A DNA stretch of 64,000 nucleotides, from the NCBI GenBank assembly GCA_035765775.1, contig DASTWV010000043.1, positions 173,331-237,330 on the forward strand. Reading direction: 5' to 3'. Below the pieces are notes generated by a model, which saw only the letters and a program-made list of their open reading frames with translations, had not been told where the DNA came from and made no database searches. A program made the translations under genes and the position numbers. This document shows, piece by piece, positions 1 through 8,239 of the stretch; positions within the stretch are counted from its first letter, which is position 1; the number at the start of each line of letters is the position of its first letter. This stretch comes from Actinomycetota bacterium. GTDB lineage: Bacteria > Actinomycetota > CADDZG01 > JAHWKV01 > JAOPZY01.

Positions 1-278
1 GCGAGCCGGCCCCCGAAGCTGTGGCCGCAGACGACCGCCAGTTCGATCCCGGTCGCGTCAAGAACACCCCCGATCGCCGCAGCGCAGTCCGCGAATGCGA
101 AGCCTGCCGGAGCGGGGTCGCTCCCGCCCTGGCCAGGCAGGTCGAGCAGGATCACGCGCCGGGTCGCCGCCAAGTGTTCGAACTGGGGGACCAGATGTGA
201 GCGGTTGCCGAAGGCCTATCCGTGGATGAGCACGAGAGCTGGCTCACCCGTCCCTGCATCGTCATACGACAGGTGCAT
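1..278 (-). pseudogene. alpha/beta hydrolase, 5' part, interrupted by in-frame TAG
   Basis: Reading leftward from an ATG preceded by AAGGAG (5-nt spacing), the frame gives a typical alpha/beta hydrolase N-terminus: MHLSYDDAGTGEPALVLIHG, then a stop (TAG at 216-218), then AFGNRSHLVPQFEHL and LLDLPGQGGSD, then the nucleophile elbow GHSFGG. In this family the HG of the oxyanion-hole motif is usually followed by an aromatic residue, so TAG probably replaced TGG (Trp). The gene runs off the left edge, so its C-terminus is unseen. The substrate cannot be told. It is one of three broken hydrolases in the first 3 kb. Confidence 0.7.
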
Positions 279-617
279 GGGACTCCTTCGTGGTGTAGTC
301 GTCAATCTCATGACGCTCCGCCTCCGGCTCCGCTGCTCGGCTCGCGGCAAAAGTGTGCCGAAAAAGGCCTTACCGGGTCGTCCGCAAGATTACGTACAGG
401 GCATGCGTAATTCCTCCGGCGGAAGACGAGTGGGGGCTTGCTGCGGGAAGATCGCGCTCGTCAGCGCGCATCAGCAGCGCACTGACCGGGCTAGTCACTG
501 TGCGCTGCTGACAGCGCGTACCGAGACTTCCTGCAGCAGCCCGGCCTGAACGCGGCCTCAGATCGCACTCCTGGGACGACCGACAGCCCCAATTAGGTGA
601 GCATGTGGTTTCGTCGG
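279..617. other. gene-free stretch
   Basis: I see no supportable gene here. Open frames lack homology-like motifs, and the stretch leads into a decayed tRNA 3' end. Confidence 0.4.
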
Positions 618-662
618 GGAGCGACGGAGCTTCGAACCCCGGACGTCTTCCGTGCGAGGGAA
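618..662 (-). repeat. decayed copy of the tRNA-Ala 3' half (att-like, copy 1)
   Basis: These 45 bases match the T-arm, variable and anticodon-arm part of the intact tRNA-Ala(CGC) at 15283-15355 at about 42 positions, in the same orientation. The homology stops at the anticodon stem, as expected when an integrating element carries or leaves the 3' part of a tRNA gene. No 5' tRNA half is present, so it is not a working tRNA. Confidence 0.7.
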
Positions 663-721
663 TTCCCTCCCTGCCTCCATCGTGGGAACCGTGAACTGTG
701 ACTGATCACTTCTACACTGTA

Positions 722-1423
722 CTACCCTACTTTACAGCCATCAGTTGTCATACCCAGATGTTCACCCGCCCCCGAACACTGGTTCGTCAGAGTTCGTTGC
801 AGGCCGTTGGAGCGCGTCAGATCGAGCGACGACCGCACGACGCTCCGCAGTCCGGTGGTTGGCCCCGGCCCAGCCAGATCCGTACCGGCCAAGAGGCGAA
901 CTCCTCTTCCCATCGCTTGTTCGACAGGTTCCATGGGGCGCCACGAGATGAACCCCTGATGCTCGCGTGGCCCAAGTCGACACGCCAAGCCAAGACCAAT
1001 CGCGAGGGCCTCGCCTCCCCGCTCGTTGTGGTGGTCGACCGACGCCACGACCGCCCGCCGGATGCGTTCCGGATGGTCAATGAGCAACTGGTAAGCCGTC
1101 AGGCCGCCGAGGCTGAACCCGAACACGTCCGCCCATTCGATGCCGAGGTGGTCGAGCAGACCCACGACGTCGCCGGCCAGATGCTCGAACGTCATGGGCC
1201 GCTGGACGTCGGCAGTGCGGCCGTGGCCCTGAAGCTCGACGGCGATGACCCGGCGCTGCTTCGCCAGGGTGGGGAGCGCGGTGCCAAAGCAGAGCTCGAT
1301 GGTCTGCAGCTCGCCGTGGAGCAGGACGAGCGGAGTGCCCTTTCCGTGCTGCTGACCGTACACCTGGTAGAAGAGGTGGAGCCCGTTGACACCGGCGTAG
1401 CGATAGGGGACGTCAGTCTCCGG
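722..1423 (-). pseudogene. alpha/beta hydrolase remnant without a start codon
   Basis: The translation shows YRYAGVNGLHLFYQVYG, then PLVLLHG (oxyanion region), AVELQGHGRT, and the nucleophile elbow GFSLGG with Ser. It then degenerates after AVVASVDHHNERG into sequence with no catalytic Asp or His. Upstream, the frame runs straight back to a TAG (1424-1426) with no ATG; only an internal GTG at 1361-1363 could start it, and that would cut the first strand. The gene therefore seems truncated at both ends. The stop just upstream belongs to a different hydrolase remnant, so a deletion or recombination joined the two. Confidence 0.6.
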
Positions 1424-1760
1424 CTATTGGCTGATGGCGAGGTACGAGACGCCGTCGAGGCCCACCTTGCCTTGCACCAGCTCCCGCCGACGGCCCAGGC
1501 GATCAGCTCGACGCAGCCCCGAGGCACCCAGACGGCCCGGTCCGGCGCCTCCCAGCCGCTCCACGTCGAGAAATTGACGACATCGCGCTGCGGCAGCATC
1601 CGGCACTTCGATGTTGAGCGCCTTGCCGTTGCGTCCCGCGGCCGGAATGTTGTCCTTGTTGTAGGGGTGCGCCGACACGATGGCGGGCCCCGGCTGGTCG
1701 GTAGGGGACGGAACACGTCGACCCGGCAGGGTCACGCCGTCGCACATCTTCGCCGGCACA
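1424..1760 (-). pseudogene. CocE/NonD (X-Pro dipeptidyl-peptidase S15) fragment, frameshifted
   Basis: In one frame the minus strand reads DGVTLPGRRVPSPTDQPGP, SAHPYNKDNIP and, near the end, GKVGLDGVSYLAISQ. The last is the nucleophile-elbow region (GxSY) of CocE/NonD alpha/beta hydrolases. The piece between them that matches the family, GCVELIAWAVGGSWC, sits in another frame, so at least two frameshifts are present. The fragment ends in TAG right after the nucleophile region, far short of the family's usual 500-600 residues. It is non-functional. Confidence 0.55.
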
Positions 1761-2009
1761 TTGCAGTCCACCTTGTGCCGGTGGGCGGAGGGGCGATCTC
1801 CATCAACCGCCGGCGGATTCGGTTGACCCGCCACACCAGCTGTGCCCACGTCCCTCCTGGATGCGGTCACACGGGAAGCGTACGAGGCGCCCATACGGCA
1901 GTCAAAAGTCGGCAACTCCTTTCGCCGATCGGAAACGCAGCCACCCGGCTCAGAGCCGATGCATCCAAGTCGTGGAGGGCCTTGTCGCCGAAGGTGAGAG
2001 GATTCGGCC

Positions 2010-2860
2010 GTGAGCCGACCCCGGGAGTTGCCCCGCACGACCATCGCCGTGAACGGCCTCTCCATGGCCCTTGTCGACGCCGGGCAGGGCCCGCCGGTCG
2101 TGCTGCTGCACGGCTTTCCCGACTCCGCCGACCTCTGGCGCCACCAGGTGCCGGCCCTCGCCGGGGCGGGGTTCCGGGTCATCGCTCCCGACCTACGCGG
2201 CATGGGGGAGACCGACGCCCCTCCGGACACCGCGTCCTATACCAACCAGCACTTCTTCGCCGACTTCGTCGCACTGATCGACCAGCTCGGCCTGAGCCAT
2301 GTCGACCTCGTCGGCCACGATATCGGGGCGGCGGCCGCCTGAGGGATCGCCGCGCTCATGCCGGATCGGGTACGCCGGCTGGCCGTGCTCTCCGTGGGCC
2401 ATCCGGCGGATTACTGGATCGAGGGGGTTCCCCAGCGGGCGAGGTCCTGGTACATGTGGTTCGTGCGCCACGAAGGTTTCGCCGACGAGGCCTTCCGCAA
2501 AGACGACTGGCGGCTGTTCCGGGAGTGGGCGGCGGGGGCTCCCGATCTGGAGCGCTATCTGGAGGACCTGTCCCGGCCCGGCCGGCTGAAGGCGGCGCTG
2601 GACTGGTATCGGGGCCGCCAGAGTCCTGAGTTCCTGGTCGATGGCGCGGTCGGCCTGCCCGGCGTCACCTGCCCGACCTGGCCCTGTGGGGTGCCCACGA
2701 CCCGTACTGCGGGGAGGCGCAAGTGCGGGCCTCCGCCGACCGGGTCGCCGACGAGTGGCACTACCGGCGCATCGAATCCGCCGGCCACTGGATCCCGCTG
2801 GACGCCCCTGGCCGGGTCAACGAGCTGCTGCTCGAGTTCTTCACGGGCGGGCGGCCCTGA
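2010..2860 (+). pseudogene. epoxide hydrolase/haloalkane dehalogenase-like hydrolase, TGA stop plus frameshift
   Basis: A GTG start opens a nearly complete alpha/beta hydrolase: NGLSMALVDAG, LLHGFPDSADLW (oxyanion HGFP), APDLRGMGETD, and the elbow GHDIGA with Asp nucleophile, which points to the epoxide hydrolase/dehalogenase group. At codon 111 (2340-2342) a TGA stands where the family has Trp (AAAAxGIAAL). The frame then continues with PDRVRRLAVLSVGHP and YMWFVRHEGF. Near 2640-2680 the frame shifts, and the C-terminus reappears as LWGAHDPYCGEAQ (acid) and ESAGHWIPLDAP (catalytic His), ending at TGA 2858-2860. All catalytic residues survive, so the decay is recent. Confidence 0.75.
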
Positions 2861-2877
2861 GCCGCGCGGCCCAGAGC

Positions 2878-3090
2878 GCCAACCTCCTCCTGAACCCGGG
2901 GGCCGAGACCGGCGAATGCGCCCCAATGGCGAACAGGGCGTCACGATCCCCGGCTGGACCATCACCGAGGGCATGCCCAACATCGTCTGCTACGGTGCTC
3001 CGGGCGGGTTCCCGACGCAGAGCACCCCAGGCCCCAGCAACCGGGGCAACACCTTCTTCACCCGCGGCGCACCGGCAACGGCGCACCCAG
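2878..3090 (+). pseudogene. fragment of a secreted NPGAE/PGW-type protein
   Basis: The pieces NLLLNPGAETG (one frame) and VTIPGWTITEGMPNIVCYG with GPSNRGNTFF (another) resemble secreted actinobacterial proteins that begin NLLxNPGAE and carry a galactose-binding-like fold. A frameshift lies near 2915, there is no signal peptide or start, and recognisable sequence ends by about 3090. It follows the hydrolase remnant by 17 bases, so the original upstream half of this gene is missing. Confidence 0.4.
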
Positions 3091-3484
3091 CAGAGGCGTT
3101 CCGAAGTTGCGCTGGAGCCACCGGCTCCGCCCATCCCTAAGGTGGGGATCGCCTGGTCAAGCGCTTGACCTTGGCCACCACCACTTCCGGCAACAAGGAT
3201 GCGGTTGCTCACGCCGGATCCTCCCCCACGCACATCGGACGCGCCCCTGCCGGAAAAGCCCGGGGAGGAGTCCTGCCCGCCGCCGTTCGTGCCGTCGGTT
3301 CCGCCAACCCACACAATGAGGGTCTCCCAGCGGTCACTTGGGTCTTCGAGAGCACCCGGCCACCTGGGCCGCCGGCGGGACCACCGCGCTGCGTGTCAAT
3401 GGACATGGGGAAATCCGGGTGGGCGGACAACGATCAGGGCCGTGCCCCGTGGAGTGGTGGAATTTGAAGGCCACACGCTGATCC
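3091..3484. other. gene-free stretch
   Basis: I find no supportable coding sequence. Weak downstream continuations of the secreted-protein remnant may persist, but no motif could be followed. Confidence 0.35.
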
Positions 3485-3497
3485 TCAGCGGCGCTTG

Positions 3498-3821
3498 CTA
3501 CGACGCCAGCAAATCGTTGTTGGCCTTCTCCACCTCCTTTCGCTCAGCCCCATCCTTGCCGGTTTCGTACAGCTGCGCCATGGAGGCTTGGGACAGGTAG
3601 CGGCAATCGCCGACGGCCCACTCGTCGTGGATCTCCAGCAACACTGAACCCGCCAGGCGCAGCACCGCGGCCTCGTTGGGGAAGATGCCGACGACATCGC
3701 TGCGGCGCTTGATCTCCTTGTTCACCCGCTCGAGGGGGTTCGTCGACCACAACTTCTTCCAGTGAGCGGCGGGGAAGGCGGCGAAGGCGAGCAGCTCCTC
3801 TTTGTGCTCGGCTTCGTGGTG
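3498..3821 (-). pseudogene. IS256-family transposase, C-terminal fragment
   Basis: The frame reads AEHKEELLAFAAFPAAHWKK, LWSTNPLERVNKEIKRR, VVGIFPNEAAVLRLAG and EIHDEWAVGDCRYLS. This is the C-terminal end of an IS256/MULE-type transposase, including the TNPLERxN stretch that carries the catalytic Glu. About 108 codons remain of roughly 400; the N-terminal half, both other catalytic Asp residues and any terminal inverted repeats are absent. It is a relic of an older insertion. Confidence 0.8.
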
Positions 3822-3880
3822 GGACCGCGGCCCGGCCCGTGTCCCTAAGTCCTCTCCGGTTCCGCATGTGGTATAGATGC

Positions 3881-5749
3881 TCAGCCATTGGCGTCGCCGC
3901 GCTTCGCATACGCCTTTAGGATCCGCGCGGTATCTGTGCCGTCGATGAAACAGAGAAGAGTTGGACGATCCTTGGGCGCATAGGCCTGCGCGGTGGCTCG
4001 AACCCTTGAGTGCACCGAGGAATCAATCTTGCCATTGAACTGCACGACAAACAGCTCAGCAGGTTCGGCAAATAGCCGGAGATCCTGGTCACCCCTCTTA
4101 CCAAGATCTCTCGGATACATCGTGTTCCGCCTGGTGCCTGGTCCCTTGAGAAGAAATGCAGCTGTGACACGCCTGCCGCGGTACCTGAGTTGAGTCGAGA
4201 AGACATCCGAGCGTTCGCCGCCCCAGTCCTTATGTTCGAAGTTCTCGCCAAGAATCTCCCGGAAACGCTCCTTGACACGGGACTCAGGTACGCTAAGAAG
4301 GCCACCGACAAGTTCGCTTGCTACTTCCCGCGCCGGAACGTCGGTCACTCTGCTGAAACTATCGATATCGTCAACATAGATGACTTTAAGGGCTCCCGCA
4401 TCGGTCTCAGCACGAAGCGCTCTCAACCCCTGTCCCGTAATGCGACAGCACCCATCTTCCGCAACGCAGCCGTACGTCTCCAGGTAAGGCTCGACTAGCC
4501 GCTCCGTGACAAGAAGCCGGATAAGCCCGCGAACGCGTGAGAGAGACACGCCCCAAATATCCGTACATCCCGGAATGTCGAGTTGGAGCACTGTAGTCGT
4601 GGTGCCCTGCTTCATTTCGAGGCGCCTGAGGGCGGTTAATAGTTCAACGCGCAGCAATTCATCGTCGAGGTCCGTTTCGGAGAAGTTTGGCTCCCACGCC
4701 TCGGTCCGCTCCAAGTCATAGGTCCGGCCCAAGTCGTAGCGCTCCGTATCGACAAGTCCGTGGACCCAGCGGAGACCCAGCTCACGAGCCAGCTTCGATG
4801 CTGCCTCCCCTGGCTGGACCGCGGGGAGTTCTCGGAGCGCGTAGCTGAAGTGCACACGCATACGCACACTGAAAGCTCCCTGATTGGGCCGATCCGCAGG
4901 AGAAGCCTCAAACGAGTGATCCCGATAGGCCCGGGCGGCATCGGCGGACGGCTCATGGTCGATGCGGAAACCGTTGTAAGACTCTCGGATCATCCCGAAC
5001 ATCTCCTGGGACACTGAACCAGGATCGGCCCCTGCGGCCTCGATTTGCGAGCCTTCGGTGATGTCTAGACCTTGGCGCACTTCCCGCTGCCACCTGAGGT
5101 CGGACCGTCGACGTTCCACAAGGTACCGCAGGCGCGCGGCAGCCTCCTCCTGGACGCCCGCAGCCGTCTTGAGAACAGCATCCAAGTATCCGGCAAGCAT
5201 TTGCGTTCGCTCGGCTACCCGTTGTTCACGGATGGCCTGGGGGTCAGCTTCCTCGCTTCGGGGCACCTCCACGAAGCTGGTTACCGCCGAACCCTGTCGC
5301 TGGTATAGATTGGAGCTCAGTTCACTCAATCGGTTCCAATCGGCCCTATCTGCCTCCCTGTGGAGGTCGGGAGGCAGGAAGATCTCATCGATCGCCTTGA
5401 GGGATACAGCGTCTTGGCCATGATCCGGCCAGTAGTCAAGCCACTCCGCCCTACCGCAGATCTCCCATCGAAGTGAGAAGCGGACCGAGGGGACGAATGT
5501 GGTTGGCTTCTCCCCCCGCTGCCGAGGATGAGGTGCACCTTGCCCTGCCATTTCAACCGTGACCGCACCGAGCATCGGGGGCTGCCAGTAGGCCTCCAGA
5601 AGCTGTGCGACCACCGCCTCATCCGACCGATCTTTGAAGTTCTCCTCGTCTAGGCGTGCAATCTGGCCGGCGACGGGTGAGAGCAACTCTCCGACTAGCG
5701 CTGCCGAAAGCGGCTTTAAACGCCGAACGTCAGTGAAAAGTCCGGTCAT
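3881..5749 (-). CDS. uncharacterised 622-aa protein with nuclease-like C-terminus, coupled to integrase
   Basis: I do not recognise the family of the first 500 residues, which are rich in charged helices and contain no signal peptide or membrane span. Residues about 480-622 form a separate domain: HKDWGGERSDVFS, then AAFLLKGPGT, GKRGDQDLRLF, AELFVVQFNGKI and PTLLCFIDGT. The spacing of Glu512, Asp515 and Lys535 would fit a PD-(D/E)XK-like nuclease core; that is my inference, not a proven match. The chosen ATG (5747-5749) overlaps the integrase stop as ATGA, so the two genes were co-translated. A TTG two codons upstream is an alternative start. The location in a tRNA-linked island and the coupling to the integrase suggest a cargo gene, possibly for defence. 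Confidence 0.75.
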   Translation of the reverse strand: MTGLFTDVRRLKPLSAALVGELLSPVAGQIARLDEENFKDRSDEAVVAQLLEAYWQPPMLGAVTVEMAGQGAPHPRQRGEKPTTFVPSVRFSLRWEICGRAEWLDYWPDHGQDAVSLKAIDEIFLPPDLHREADRADWNRLSELSSNLYQRQGSAVTSFVEVPRSEEADPQAIREQRVAERTQMLAGYLDAVLKTAAGVQEEAAARLRYLVERRRSDLRWQREVRQGLDITEGSQIEAAGADPGSVSQEMFGMIRESYNGFRIDHEPSADAARAYRDHSFEASPADRPNQGAFSVRMRVHFSYALRELPAVQPGEAASKLARELGLRWVHGLVDTERYDLGRTYDLERTEAWEPNFSETDLDDELLRVELLTALRRLEMKQGTTTTVLQLDIPGCTDIWGVSLSRVRGLIRLLVTERLVEPYLETYGCVAEDGCCRITGQGLRALRAETDAGALKVIYVDDIDSFSRVTDVPAREVASELVGGLLSVPESRVKERFREILGENFEHKDWGGERSDVFSTQLRYRGRRVTAAFLLKGPGTRRNTMYPRDLGKRGDQDLRLFAEPAELFVVQFNGKIDSSVHSRVRATAQAYAPKDRPTLLCFIDGTDTARILKAYAKRGDANG

Positions 5750-6686
5750 CTGCAACGGCCCAAACTCCCAGAGAAACCGCGAGCCTCGGGATCGTTGCGC
5801 GCCGTCATGTCTGCTATTGCCGCAGGCCCCGGCCGGGCGTAGCGCTGCAGCGTCTGCAGGGAGCGGTGCCGACTCTGGCCATCAGCATCACCTCCGACAC
5901 CCCCGCTTCGGCGAGATGGGTCAGGGCCGAGTGGCGCAGCTGGTGCAGCGTGCGGCCGCCGGAGTAGCGATCGAAGAGCTCCTCGGCCTGACGGTAAGAC
6001 AAGCGCGCCCGGCCGAGGACGGGATCGAGGTCGGTCGCCGCCGGCGCCCGGGCGGGAACCGGCCGGAGCGACGCCAGAAACAGGGGGCCCTCCTTGCGGT
6101 CGCGGATGACCCGGGGCAGCAGGCGGGCGGATCCGGAGGCAAAATGCACCCATTCGATGGCGCCGCCCTTAGAGACCACCCGTGCCCTCCGGTTGGGCAG
6201 GTCCACGTCGTCGACGTCCAGAGCGAGGATCTCACTGGCCCGGGCGGCGGTGTCGTAGAGCGGCCGCCACAGCGCCTTCTCCCGCACGGGCACGTCGCGG
6301 CGGCCCCACAGGGCCTCGAGCTCGGGGAAGTCGATCGCCCGCGTTTCGTCGACGTCGACCCGCCGCCGCTCGATCGGCCCGGTCGGATCCGACACCATCC
6401 AGCCCTGGCGCCGACAGTAGCCACAGAAGCTCTTCAAGGTGGCCACGTTGCGGTTCCAGGTCGCTGGCTTGACGTTGGGGTAAGCGGTGGCCAAGAACTG
6501 CTTGAGCGTGGCGGCGTCGAGCTCCCCCGCCGGGAACGCCGAGCCGACCGCCATCTCGAGGCGGCCCAGGGTGAGGGCGTACACCCGCCGGCTTGTCCTG
6601 GCCAGCGAGCACTCGCCCAGGAAGGCGGCTGCCGCCTCGGCCAGCCCGACCGGCTCGACCGAGAACGAAAGCACCTGTGCGGCCAT
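5746..6686 (-). pseudogene. tyrosine recombinase/integrase with late frameshift
   Basis: The ATG follows AGGAGG at 5-nt spacing. Residues 15-95 form a SAM-like core-binding domain (TSRRVYALTLGRLE, WNRNVATLKSF). The catalytic domain shows Arg149 in TAARASEILAL, Lys173 in VSKGG and the HxxR box at His248/Arg251 (LHQLRHSALTHLAEAG). After residue 270 the frame shifts: SRHRSLQTLQRYARPG, with the second His/Arg and the nucleophilic Tyr, continues in another frame to a TGA at 5746-5748. One missing base near 5875 would explain it. As written, the enzyme lacks its nucleophile. It probably drove integration at the tRNA-Ala site. Confidence 0.85.
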
Positions 6687-6972
6687 GGGACCTCCTACTT
6701 CGCAGTAAACGTACGGGCTTCATCCTGCGGCCACGTGCCTGGCGGGAGCCGGATTTCGGGGCGACTCCCCAGTGAAACGCAGATTCACGGCTGAGCCAAT
6801 CTCGCGCAAAACACTTCCTGGCAATGGCTCGGCCCGGATCATGATCCGGGCTCCGGGTGGTGGGTCGCTGGGATGCAAGCGTCCCTCGACGAACGCCTTT
6901 GATCGGGCCTACGGATCGCGCTGGGTACGCCTTGGCGAGTCAAGGGTCCCCCGATGGGTCAAAATTGCCCGC

Positions 6973-8052
6973 GTGAGACTACGGCGCGAGGCAGCCATCC
7001 TGAAGGGCAAGGCGCTGTCGTCCCTACGCCGAGCTCTCGCCAGCTTCAACAGTCATGACGACGATGGTCGGGCCGCAGATGTTCTTCTTAAGCTGCAACA
7101 CTCATTTGAGATGCTTCTCAAGGCTGGGTTAGTGCAGAGGCGTGTAGCGGTTTTTGATGCGCAACTCGACCAGTCGATTGGGTTCGAGAAGTGCGTGAAC
7201 TTGTCTAGGGAGCACCTGGCGGTTACCGAAGGCGAGGCAGGAACTCTACGCGCAATAGATGCGCTTCGCGATGAAGCCCAGCACTGGTTCAACGAGGTGT
7301 CAGAAGGCCTCCTTTACGCCCACACTCGTGCGGCAGTGACCCTATTTGACGATCTCCTCCAACGGTGCTTCGGGGATCGCCTGGTGAACTACCTCCCCCA
7401 TCGGGTTCTGCCGATCTCCGCCGAGGCGCCGCGTGATATCCAGTTGCTAATCGACGAGGAGTACCATCAGGTTGCCGCACTCCTTCGACCGGGACTCCGG
7501 CGAAGGCCAGAGGCGCGAGCTCGGATCCGGACATTGCTAGCGATGGAAGCACATGCTGCTGACAACGTCCGGGTCAGCCGACGCGATGTGGATCGGGTTG
7601 AGTCCGGGATTCGCAGTGGGCTGCCCCTCCAACAAGTGTTTCCGCGCCTAGGTGAGGTCGCTACCGACATCGCAGGCGAAGGCATCAATGTCGCTGTGCG
7701 ATTCGTGCGGAGCGCTTCTGAGCCTGCTGCTCCGGTGCGGTTCATCGGCCCCGATGACCCCACTGAGGCGGCCGCAGTGCGGGAGGTCGACCTCCAGCGT
7801 AAGTACCATTGGGCGCCCAGTGAACTCGCTCGCCGTCTCGGCTTAGACACGGGACGCCTCAAGGCCCTCCGATGGAAGCTCGATGTGGAGAATGATCCTG
7901 ACTGCACCCACACCTTCGTGTTCGGATCGCAGAGCATCAAGCGCTTCTCGGACAATGCGTTCACTCGAATCCGTGACGCCCTCCCTCATGCCGACGTTGA
8001 TTCAGTTAGACGCGAATATCTTGCCCACTCTCGCCGCATCGACCAGGGTTAA
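6973..8052 (+). CDS. DUF3644 domain protein
   Basis: The N-terminal half matches the DUF3644 pattern: KALSSLRRALASFNS, DDGRAADVLLKLQHSFEML, FEKCVNLSREHL, AGTLRAIDALRDEAQHWF and HTRAAVTLFDDLLQRCFG. The C-terminal part includes a probable helix-turn-helix (KYHWAPSELARRLGLDTGRL) and a DNA-binding-like tail. The biochemical role of DUF3644 is not established. I chose the in-frame GTG at 6973 because the 67 codons before it, from an ATG at 6772, do not look like the family; no good ribosome binding site distinguishes the two. It is transcribed away from the integrase and followed by a TIR-like gene. Confidence 0.75.
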   Translation: MRLRREAAILKGKALSSLRRALASFNSHDDDGRAADVLLKLQHSFEMLLKAGLVQRRVAVFDAQLDQSIGFEKCVNLSREHLAVTEGEAGTLRAIDALRDEAQHWFNEVSEGLLYAHTRAAVTLFDDLLQRCFGDRLVNYLPHRVLPISAEAPRDIQLLIDEEYHQVAALLRPGLRRRPEARARIRTLLAMEAHAADNVRVSRRDVDRVESGIRSGLPLQQVFPRLGEVATDIAGEGINVAVRFVRSASEPAAPVRFIGPDDPTEAAAVREVDLQRKYHWAPSELARRLGLDTGRLKALRWKLDVENDPDCTHTFVFGSQSIKRFSDNAFTRIRDALPHADVDSVRREYLAHSRRIDQG

Positions 8053-8239
8053 TAGGCGGGTCCGCGCGCATCGCCGCAGACTCATCCTGAACGAGCAAGG
8101 GCCGCCCGAGGAAGCCTAGCAGTAGTGTGCCCCCGACCCTGGTCCTCCGCCGTGCGTGCAAATGCCACCAAGCCGCCGGCACCAATCCACGCTTCTAGGT
8201 GCGACGATCAATGGGATCTTAGGAGGGGAGGTCGGGACG

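Noticed and set aside
698..2629. 643-codon open frame on the plus strand
   Set aside because: It runs opposite to or across three recognisable hydrolase remnants, has Arg/Pro/Gly-biased composition and no domain; it is a GC-rich shadow frame.
8156..8239. Upstream ATG for the TIR-like gene
   Set aside because: The added 28 residues do not resemble the domain, and the strong GGAGG site belongs to the ATG at 8240.
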